Source: an uncultured Lachnospiraceae bacterium (GTDB taxonomy: Bacteria; Bacillota; Clostridia; Lachnospirales; Lachnospiraceae). From it: a DNA stretch of 45,777 nt. Shown here in pieces: positions 24,291 through 31,075 of this stretch. The notes beneath the pieces were generated by a model. The model saw only the letters and a list, made by a program, of their open reading frames with translations. It made no database searches and was not told the DNA's origin. The stretch covers positions 1-45,777 of the forward strand of contig CACYEN010000145.1 in assembly GCA_902773435.1 (NCBI GenBank). The letters are read 5' to 3'. Each line of letters begins with the position of its first letter. Position 1 is the first letter of the stretch. The translations under genes and the position numbers were made by a program.

Positions 24291-25784
24291 TTACGCGAAC
24301 ATCATGAGGCCCCTGCCGATCAGGTCCGCGAAGACCTGCGAGAAGAGCCCGAGTAAGATATTTGCCACTGTCAGAATGACCATCGCCGTGTTGTAGGTCG
24401 GGCGGAAGCCCGTGTACCTCGGCGCGGTGTCGGGGGCCGGCCCGAAGATGCGGATGACGGTCCGGATAAAATACATCGCGTTGAGAAGCGAGCTGACCGC
24501 CAGCACGACCATGACGAGTATCAGCTTGAGCGGGCTCCCGACGCTGACAGCGGCAGTCCCGAACATGAGCTTCGACGCGAACCCCGCAAACACCGGAATT
24601 CCGATCATTGAAAATGCCGCCGCGGTAAAGAAGATCCCCGCGTTCCTGTCCCGAAGGCCGCTCCCCTGCAGGTTTTTAAAGAGGAGGCTGTCATCCGAGA
24701 CCGCGGCAAGCCTCGGCGTCGTGAGGAAGAGCGCCGATTTCGTCACCGCGTGCGCGAAGATGTGGAAGATCGCCGCCGTGAAGCCGACGGTCCCCCCGAG
24801 GCCGATCCCCATGTAGATATAGCCGATCTGGGCAGCCGACGAGAACGCGACCATGCGGTTGATGTGGTCCGCGCGCAGCGCGGAGACCGAGCCGAACACG
24901 ATTCCGCAGAGGCCGAGCACGAGGAGGATATTCCCGATCGGCATCCGGCGGACGACGTCAATCCCCACCGCCCGGAAATAGGTCTTCACGAGCAGGAAGA
25001 TGTAGGCCTTCGAGACGAGCGACGACAGGACCGCCCCCGACGTCGGCGTCGCCCAGCCGTAGGTATCGGGCATCCAGTAGTGGAACGGGAAGAGGCCGCT
25101 CTTGATGGCGAGGCCGATCGTGAGGATCCCCACAGCCATACTGAGGACGGTCATATTCCCGGGATCGGATGCCAGGGAGGCGATTGAAGCCCGCATCGGC
25201 ACCATCAGCAGGTGCCCGCTCACGTCGTAGAGAAGGACGACCCCGAGCAGAAAGAGGCCCGAGCCCAGCAGGTTCATGATCATGTAGCGGACCGCCGCCA
25301 GCGTCGTCCGCCCGATCTCCCGGACGATGAGGACGCCGCAGCTCGTCAGCGTCAGGATCTCGAGGAAGACGTAGCCCGTGAAGAGGTCATTTGTCCAGAT
25401 GAGGGCCATGAGCGCGGCGGTCATCAGGTTGATCAGCGTGTAGTAGAGGTTGAGCTTGCTCTCGTCTATGTCGATCGGGAGGTACTTCCTCCCCGCGAGG
25501 ACCGCGCAGAACATGACGATGAGGAAGAGAACCGCGGTCATCGCTTCCAGGACCCCCGCCCTGATCTCATTGCCCCACGGCGCGGGGAACTCCCCCATCA
25601 CGTAGGTAAATGCCTGTCCCGTGCTGAGCGTATACCCGAGCACGCAGGCAGCCATCGCGATCAGCGCGCACTCGCAGGTGAGCGTGTACCGCCTCGCCGC
25701 CTCACCGGAGAGCATCATGCAGAGCGCCCCGGAGAACAGGCTGAGTATGATTGTAAACAGTGGGAAATTCGTGATAAATGACAC
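24291..25784 (-). CDS. Mrp/Mbh-type antiporter subunit, MrpD-like
   Basis: This is a 497-residue membrane protein. Its TM5 Glu is in FTGYVFLEILTLTSCGVLIV, its Lys in GLAIKSGLFPFHYWMPDTYG, and the next helix reads AVLSSLVSKAYIFLLVK, the MrpD style. It is the first of the four antiporter-type subunits and directly follows the MrpC gene, as in standard mrp operons. I chose a GTG at 25784, nine bases after ggagg and one base past the mrpC stop, over an upstream ATG within mrpC. Confidence 0.9.
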   Translation of the reverse strand: MSFITNFPLFTIILSLFSGALCMMLSGEAARRYTLTCECALIAMAACVLGYTLSTGQAFTYVMGEFPAPWGNEIRAGVLEAMTAVLFLIVMFCAVLAGRKYLPIDIDESKLNLYYTLINLMTAALMALIWTNDLFTGYVFLEILTLTSCGVLIVREIGRTTLAAVRYMIMNLLGSGLFLLGVVLLYDVSGHLLMVPMRASIASLASDPGNMTVLSMAVGILTIGLAIKSGLFPFHYWMPDTYGWATPTSGAVLSSLVSKAYIFLLVKTYFRAVGIDVVRRMPIGNILLVLGLCGIVFGSVSALRADHINRMVAFSSAAQIGYIYMGIGLGGTVGFTAAIFHIFAHAVTKSALFLTTPRLAAVSDDSLLFKNLQGSGLRDRNAGIFFTAAAFSMIGIPVFAGFASKLMFGTAAVSVGSPLKLILVMVVLAVSSLLNAMYFIRTVIRIFGPAPDTAPRYTGFRPTYNTAMVILTVANILLGLFSQVFADLIGRGLMMFA

Positions 25785-25785
25785 G

Positions 25786-26166
25786 TCACCGGTCCTCCGT
25801 CTGGTGCTTTGAGAGAACGTAGATATCGTCAAGGTCGAGCGTGTGGTAGCGGCTGTAGAGCCGCACGGTCAGCGAGAGCATGATGGCGGTGACGGACACG
25901 GACACGACGATTCCCGTCAGCACGAGTCCCGCCGGGACCGGGTTGATATAGGCGGCCGGGTCGGTGACCCCGTTCACGATGATCGGAGCCTTTCTTCCCC
26001 TGATATAGCCCATGGAGGCGAGGAACAGGAAAGTCCCCGTGTCCATGATGTTCATCCCGATCAGTTTCTTGATCAGGTTTCTCTGGAAGAGCAGCGTCGT
26101 GAGGCCGATCCCGAACAGGATGACCGCGACGGCTTCCTCGTAATTGGCAATGAGATTGACGATCAT
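25786..26166 (-). CDS. mrpC: Mrp antiporter subunit C (NuoK-like)
   Basis: This is a 126-residue protein with three membrane helices, like NuoK: EEAVAVILFGIGLTTLLF, then LIGMNIMDTGTFLFLASM, then PAGLVLTGIVVSVSVTAIMLSL. The Gly-rich first helix and the PxPxGLVLTGIVVSVS pattern are typical of MrpC. The ATG at 26166 follows ggaggggag. It lies four bases past the MrpB-like gene. Confidence 0.92.
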   Translation of the reverse strand: MIVNLIANYEEAVAVILFGIGLTTLLFQRNLIKKLIGMNIMDTGTFLFLASMGYIRGRKAPIIVNGVTDPAAYINPVPAGLVLTGIVVSVSVTAIMLSLTVRLYSRYHTLDLDDIYVLSKHQTEDR

Positions 26167-26170
26167 GCTG

Positions 26171-27115
26171 TCACTCCCCTCCGATGCTGCCCCTGCTGAA
26201 GAGGCTGTAGAACCCGAACATCGTGAACGCGACCACGATCCCGACCGCGATGTCGAGCGGCAGGATGAGGCCGCCGCTTAAGATCGCGCCCGGTGTACCC
26301 TTCGGGATGCGGTTCGGGATCCCGTTCGCGCCCGTGAAAAAGACGTACCCCTTCGCGAAGCTGTAGAAGGACAGGGCCGCGAACGTGATGAACCGGATCC
26401 TCCTCTCCGGCAGCGCGCGGTCCAGCGGCTTCATGCCGAAGGCCGCCGCGAGGATGATGAACCCGGCGCCCATCACGGCACCTCCGGAAAATCCGCCTCC
26501 CGGCGACAGCTGCCCGTTCAGCAGCACGTACAGCCCGTAGAGGAAGATGCACGGGACCACGATCATCCCGACGCCCCTCATGATGTTGTCCTTCGTCATG
26601 TCGAAAAGCCGGTCTTCCCGGATCATGTAGTAGTCCTCGTAGCCGGTCCTCATGTTCTTCCGGTCGATCCGGAGGAGGATCATCACGCAGATGAGCGCCG
26701 TGAAGAGGACGTGGGACTCGCCCAGCGTATCAAAGGCCCTGTAATCGAGAATCAGGCCCGACACGATATTGACGGCGCCCGTCTCCTCGAGGCCCTTCTC
26801 CACATACCGCCTGACGACCTCTGTCGTCCTGGGGTTCTCCATCCCGTACCTCGGGAGGCCGGCGATCGTGAAGAGAAGCACGCCGATCAGCAGCACACAG
26901 CTCACGACGGCAGCCACCGAGTAAACCGCGCGGAAGCTTCTCCGCTCGATCCCCGCGATGACTTCGGTGCCCTTCTCGCGGTCGGCCTCCCTGGAGACCA
27001 TCCGCCTCTCCTCTTTTATCTCTTCCCGCGTGCGGTACGGAACTTCTTCCGAATCCATGACGTGGGCGAGCACGTCATCCTCTCCGTCCAGCCAGCGGCG
27101 AAATCCTTCTCTCAT
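26171..27115 (-). CDS. Fused MbhE-MrpB-like antiporter subunit
   Basis: This 314-residue protein joins two Mrp parts. After a charged cytoplasmic N-terminus (about 1-55), residues about 60-155 form the MbhE-like piece with two membrane segments and the RAFDTLGESHVLFTAL motif, seen in the C-terminal part of MrpA. Residues about 180-314 are MrpB, with QLSPGGGFSGGAVMGAGFIIL as its signature. The charged N-terminal extension is longer than usual for either piece. Start at 27115, seven bases past the MbhD-like gene, after an aggtgaaga RBS. Confidence 0.9.
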   Translation of the reverse strand: MREGFRRWLDGEDDVLAHVMDSEEVPYRTREEIKEERRMVSREADREKGTEVIAGIERRSFRAVYSVAAVVSCVLLIGVLLFTIAGLPRYGMENPRTTEVVRRYVEKGLEETGAVNIVSGLILDYRAFDTLGESHVLFTALICVMILLRIDRKNMRTGYEDYYMIREDRLFDMTKDNIMRGVGMIVVPCIFLYGLYVLLNGQLSPGGGFSGGAVMGAGFIILAAAFGMKPLDRALPERRIRFITFAALSFYSFAKGYVFFTGANGIPNRIPKGTPGAILSGGLILPLDIAVGIVVAFTMFGFYSLFSRGSIGGE

Positions 27116-27122
27116 AGTCTCT

Positions 27123-27413
27123 TCACCTCTGATGATCCGTTTTCCCTTCGCCGGGACTCTCCACGTCCTCGGCGCGAATGCGGCGCAGCGTCATGAGGAA
27201 CAGAGTCCCGCTCACGCCCGCCCCGACGGCCGCCTCGGTGATCGCGAGGTCCGGCGACTCCATCAGCACCCAGATCACGCACATGATCGAACTGTAGGAC
27301 ATGAAGATAATCACCGCCTGGAGCAGCGTCTTCGTGAGATTGACGCTGACCGCGCAGACGATCAGCAGGACCAGCAGGATAATCTTCAGAATTTCAGTCA
27401 TCGTCAGAGCCAT
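27123..27413 (-). CDS. MbhD-like (DUF4040) antiporter subunit
   Basis: This is a 96-residue protein with three membrane helices corresponding to the MbhD / MrpA C-terminal region: LKIILLVLLIVCAVSVNL, QAVIIFMSYSSIMCVIW, then SPDLAITEAAVGAGVSGTL, the motif that marks this family. I start it at the ATG at 27413 after aaggaggg; it overlaps mrpG by 20 bases. A later ATG at 27401 is possible but badly placed from the RBS. Confidence 0.9.
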   Translation of the reverse strand: MALTMTEILKIILLVLLIVCAVSVNLTKTLLQAVIIFMSYSSIMCVIWVLMESPDLAITEAAVGAGVSGTLFLMTLRRIRAEDVESPGEGKTDHQR

Positions 27414-27738
27414 CCGTGCCCTCCTTCCTCTCAACAAAGCGGTACAGGTTCCGGTTGGAGTAATATTCGATCTGTCCGAGAAAATGTGCCGAGACCGGCG
27501 ACGTAAACCACATGAAAAACACCAGCAGGGCCAGCTTCAGGGAGTCAAACGAGATTCCGGACGAGATCACGAGTCCCGCTATGACGAGAAAGAGCCCGAG
27601 CGTGTCGCCGATGCCGGACGCGTGCATCCGGTTCATGATAAAACCGAAGCGGAAGACTCCGGTGACGGCGGAAGCGAAACAGAATACGCCTGCAATAAGG
27701 CAGGCTGCCGTCAGCGCGAAGCGAATCCATTCTGCCAT
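27394..27738 (-). CDS. mrpG: Mrp antiporter subunit G
   Basis: This is a 114-residue protein with three membrane helices. The FGFIMNRMHASGIGDTLG motif is the MrpG/MnhG signature (RxHA...DTLG), followed by KLALLVFFMWFTSPVSAHFL. I start it at the ATG at 27738, directly after ggggtgacgggagc and seven bases past the mrpF stop. It overlaps the next gene by 20 bases. Confidence 0.92.
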   Translation of the reverse strand: MAEWIRFALTAACLIAGVFCFASAVTGVFRFGFIMNRMHASGIGDTLGLFLVIAGLVISSGISFDSLKLALLVFFMWFTSPVSAHFLGQIEYYSNRNLYRFVERKEGTDGSDDD

Positions 27739-27745
27739 GCTCCCG

Positions 27746-28135
27746 TCACCCCCTCTCTTCCGTCCGACGGACGCCGTCCGCCTTCCCGTTCTCATCAGGC
27801 CCGAACCGCCTCCTCCTCGTCTTTTTCCCGCCCTTTGCCGGAAAATACGGATTCTTCGGATCCGCCGGCAGGTAGGTGGTCGCCAGCATCAGCACCGCGA
27901 CGAAACTGATCATCGCGTAGATCAGGGCGACATCGACAAGGTAGGCCTCCCCGAGAAACCGGGACAGGATCGCGATGCTGCAGATGACCATCGTCCCCAG
28001 CATGTTGACCGCGAGAATCCGGTCGGTGATCCGGGGCCCGATGACCGCCCGGATCAGCATGATCCCGATGAGAACGGCGAACGCGGTCAGGACGGACAGG
28101 TAAAGAATCTGATATGCTGTTTCTATGGACGCCAT
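27746..28135 (-). CDS. mrpF: Mrp antiporter subunit F
   Basis: This is a 129-residue protein with three membrane helices and the MrpF signature GPRITDRILAVNMLG, followed by VDVALIYAMISFVAVLML. It has a charged C-terminal tail of about 35 residues (KGGKKTRRRRFGPDENG) that is longer than in most MrpF proteins. The ATG at 28135 follows ggagggaga. Confidence 0.92.
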   Translation of the reverse strand: MASIETAYQILYLSVLTAFAVLIGIMLIRAVIGPRITDRILAVNMLGTMVICSIAILSRFLGEAYLVDVALIYAMISFVAVLMLATTYLPADPKNPYFPAKGGKKTRRRRFGPDENGKADGVRRTEERG

Positions 28136-28170
28136 ACCGCATCTCCCTCCGTAAACATTAATATGCGGAC

Positions 28171-28190
28171 ATGACCGCCGGCGCGGTCAT
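28171..28190. repeat. Hairpin inside the mrp operon (mrpE-mrpF gap)
   Basis: ATGACCGC and GCGGTCAT form a perfect 8-base stem with a 4-base loop in the 79-base gap between mrpE and mrpF. No T run follows, so it is not a terminator; it may be an RNA processing or stability element. Confidence 0.4.
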
Positions 28191-28214
28191 CGCGCGGCGA
28201 TGATACCGCCCCGC

Positions 28215-28670
28215 TCAGTGGAATCTCCGGAGCAGCTTCACGAACGGGGATTCCTCGATTCCCTCCGCGTATTCCTTCCGCAGGCAGTGCACCATGAAGT
28301 AGTCCCCCTCCTGAAAGAGCGTGAATGTCCCCGGCGTCAGAGTGATCGAGTTGGCCAGGAGCACATTCTGGAGTTTCGACGGAAGCCCGGAGTGGAACTC
28401 GATGATCTCGGGCTCCGGCTTCTCCCGGCGTCCGAGCGCGAGTCTCATCACGACGAGCGCGGATTTCACGATTTCGGCGAAGAGCGTCAGGATGTATACC
28501 GCGATCAGCGGCGTGTTGCGCAGGATCCTCAGCTCATTTCTGGGCCCATACCCAAAAAGCTGAAACGCAAAAAAAGCGGCAGCCGCCGCAATCACCACCC
28601 CAAACACCACAATCTCGGTTGTCACTCTCCCGTTCAGGATCAGCCAGAGAACAAAGTAGAGTATCAGCAT
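28215..28670 (-). CDS. mrpE: Mrp antiporter subunit E
   Basis: This is a 151-residue membrane-associated protein with N-terminal hydrophobic segments (LILYFVLWLILNG and EIVVFGVVIAAAAAFFAFQL). The MrpE core then follows: LFAEIVKSALVVMRLAL and LANSITLTPGTFTL, the signature of this family. It is the first gene of the ten-gene operon. The ATG at 28670 follows ggaagga. No promoter was found in the 48 bases up to the isomerase gene, so the operon may start within that gene or be read through from it. Confidence 0.92.
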   Translation of the reverse strand: MLILYFVLWLILNGRVTTEIVVFGVVIAAAAAFFAFQLFGYGPRNELRILRNTPLIAVYILTLFAEIVKSALVVMRLALGRREKPEPEIIEFHSGLPSKLQNVLLANSITLTPGTFTLFQEGDYFMVHCLRKEYAEGIEESPFVKLLRRFH

Positions 28671-28718
28671 CGCTTATCTCATCCTTCCTATAACGAGGGG
28701 ATGCACAAGGCCCTCACG

Positions 28719-29546
28719 TCACAGCACCCCGCGGTAGGCCCTGATGTCCGCCGCGAGCGCCTCGATCCTGTCACCGGCGGAGTACTCGCGCTCGACGATA
28801 TAACCTTCACAGCCGTTCCTGTCGGCAAACTCCGCGAGCTTCGCCCAGTCCACGATCCCCCTGCAGGCCGCGCAGTTGATCCTGTCGAGGCTGGCGAGCT
28901 TCTCCCTGATCTCGGGCGGGAGGATCACATTTCCGTTCTCATCCCTCTTGATGCCATGCAGGTTGAGCGGCTCCTGGGGCCCGACGACCTCGCTGCTCTC
29001 CTTCACGTGGATGAGCCTGACTCTCCCGCTGTAGGTCCGCACGAATTCGACGGGGTCATATCCCGCCGCCGCGCACCAGCCCGCGTCCAGCTCAAAGCTC
29101 ACAAGGCCGGGATCCGTCTCGTTCATCAGCGTGTCGATCACCGTCGTCTCCCCGCAGGGAAGAAACTCCTGCGTGTGATTGTGGTAGACGAAGACGAGCC
29201 CGGCGTCCCTGCACGAAGTCCCGATCCGGTTCATCTTTTCGGCGAAGCGGTGAACCGCGTCGTCGTCCGGCATCGGCTCAACCCCGAGTCCGATGAACTT
29301 CATCCCGACCGTCCGCGCGTAGGGAATCATCCGTTCGACGCTGTCGGAACCCGGCGCGTGCATCGAGACGGCCGCAAGGCCGTACCGGCCGAGAAGCTCT
29401 TTCATCTCCTCCGCGGGAACCTGGTAATTCGGGCCGAACAGCTCGACGCCGTCGTAGCCGAGCTCCGAGGCCGTCTTCAGGTTCTCCCGGGTGTCATTGT
29501 GCTTCCCGTCGGAAAATGAATACATCTGCAGATTGATCTTTCTCAT
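28719..29546 (-). CDS. Sugar phosphate isomerase/epimerase-like TIM-barrel protein
   Basis: This 275-residue protein is of the xylose isomerase-like (AP endonuclease 2) superfamily. It starts MRKINLQMYSFSD and has GYDGVELFGPNY, VFVYHNHTQEF and VSFELDAGWCAAAG. Together with a later EREYS, these carry the His, Asp and Glu residues that bind the metal. Such enzymes interconvert or dehydrate sugars and cyclitols. I start it at the ATG at 29546, after a ggggg RBS; the longer frame runs into the divergent promoter region. Substrate unknown. It is upstream of the mrp operon on the same strand, but nothing links their functions. Confidence 0.85.
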   Translation of the reverse strand: MRKINLQMYSFSDGKHNDTRENLKTASELGYDGVELFGPNYQVPAEEMKELLGRYGLAAVSMHAPGSDSVERMIPYARTVGMKFIGLGVEPMPDDDAVHRFAEKMNRIGTSCRDAGLVFVYHNHTQEFLPCGETTVIDTLMNETDPGLVSFELDAGWCAAAGYDPVEFVRTYSGRVRLIHVKESSEVVGPQEPLNLHGIKRDENGNVILPPEIREKLASLDRINCAACRGIVDWAKLAEFADRNGCEGYIVEREYSAGDRIEALAADIRAYRGVL

Positions 29547-29714
29547 AAAACCCCCAAACCAAAAAGCAAAACGCAGGCTCCCCGGCGGCAGCGTATCTCC
29601 GCTCCCTGCCATCCGGGAACAGATACAATATAACACATTCGCCCCCGGGGTGGTATAATGAAACCCGTTCCCGCAGGCAGATTCCGCGGGACAGGGAGAC
29701 CAGGAGCCCGGGAG

Positions 29715-31070
29715 ATGAAACAGATCAATTTCGCCGATGACCACATCACCGCCAATGTCATGAGAACCGCGGTGCCGATGCTGATCGCGCAGACCGTAAA
29801 CCTGCTGTACAGCATCGTCGACCGCATCTTCATCGCGCGCATCCCCGGCAGCGGGACGGCCGCTCTCGGCGCCGTCGGCCTCTGCTTTCCCCTGATCATC
29901 CTGGTGACGGCATTTACGAATCTCATCGGTATGGGCGGGTCGCCGCTCTTCGCAATTGAGCTCGGGAAGCGGAACAGGGACGGGGCGCGGAAGATCATGT
30001 GCGTGTCATTCACCCTGATCGTGCTCTCGGCAGCCCTCATTTTCGCCGCCTTTGAAATCTTCGCTGAACCGATGCTGTGCCTGATCGGCGCGTCGGAGGG
30101 ACAGGCTCTCGCCGTCAGCACCACCTATCTTCGAATCTATCTCACGGGCACCTTCTTCCAGATGACGGCGATCGGCATGAACCCGTTCATCAACGCCCAG
30201 GGCTTTCCGGACATCGGCATGCGGACCGTCGTCATCGGCGCGGCCGCGAATACGGTCCTCGACCCGGTCTTCATCTTCGGTCTGGGTATGGGGGTCAGGG
30301 GCGCCGCGATCGCGACCGTCATCTCCCAGGGGCTGTCCTCCGCCTCGGCCCTCTCCTTCCTCCTCGGGAAGAGATCGCCCTTAAAGCTCCGGCTCCTCCG
30401 GCGGGACGAACTTGCGGGCTCGCGAAGGGAGATCGTCGACATCCTGAGCCTCGGCTCCTCCGCCTTCGTCATGCAGGCGACGAACAGCCTCGTGTCCATG
30501 TGCTGCAACAGCGTCCTTTCGAGGATCGGCGGCGACATCTATATCTCCGTCATGGCCATCGTCGCCTCCGTCAGGCAGCTGCTCGACGTGCCCGTGCTTG
30601 CGTTCGCGGACGGCTCGTCGCCGATGATCAGCTTCAACTACGGCGCGGGCAACGGCGGCCACGTGAGGAAAATCATCCGGACCGTCTCGCTGATCGGAAT
30701 CAGCTACACCGCCGTGGTCTGGCTGCTGATCAGCCTGTATCCGGCATTTTTCATCTCGATCTTCAGCGGAGACGCCTCCATCCTGGCCTACGCCGTCCCG
30801 GCCCTGCACGTCTACTTCTTCGCCTTCGTATTCCAGGCGCTGCAGTACAGCGGCCAGACGGTCTTCAAGGCGCTCGGGAAGAAGAAATACGCGATCTTCT
30901 TCTCCCTCTTCCGCAAGGTCATCATCGTGATCCCTCTCACGTTCCTGCTCCCGTACGCGTTCGGGCTCGGGACCACCGGCGTGTTCGCGGCGGAACCGGT
31001 CTCCAACGTGATCGGGGGGACGGCGTGCTTCCTGACGATGGCGGCGGTGGTGAGGAGGGAACTCGCCTGA
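29715..31070 (+). CDS. MATE family efflux transporter (first copy)
   Basis: This is a 451-residue multidrug and toxin extrusion transporter with 12 predicted helices in two homologous halves. Family patterns include AVPMLIAQTVNLLYSIVDRIFIARIPG in the first helices and PMISFNYGAGN in the second half. It exports organic compounds using a sodium or proton gradient. The ATG at 29715 follows aggagcccgggag; a longer frame adds 19 residues. A TATAAT (29654-29659) upstream has no good -35 partner. Its stop is five bases from the stop of the convergent helicase gene. Substrate unknown. Confidence 0.9.
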   Translation: MKQINFADDHITANVMRTAVPMLIAQTVNLLYSIVDRIFIARIPGSGTAALGAVGLCFPLIILVTAFTNLIGMGGSPLFAIELGKRNRDGARKIMCVSFTLIVLSAALIFAAFEIFAEPMLCLIGASEGQALAVSTTYLRIYLTGTFFQMTAIGMNPFINAQGFPDIGMRTVVIGAAANTVLDPVFIFGLGMGVRGAAIATVISQGLSSASALSFLLGKRSPLKLRLLRRDELAGSRREIVDILSLGSSAFVMQATNSLVSMCCNSVLSRIGGDIYISVMAIVASVRQLLDVPVLAFADGSSPMISFNYGAGNGGHVRKIIRTVSLIGISYTAVVWLLISLYPAFFISIFSGDASILAYAVPALHVYFFAFVFQALQYSGQTVFKALGKKKYAIFFSLFRKVIIVIPLTFLLPYAFGLGTTGVFAAEPVSNVIGGTACFLTMAAVVRRELA

Positions 31071-31075
31071 GCCTC

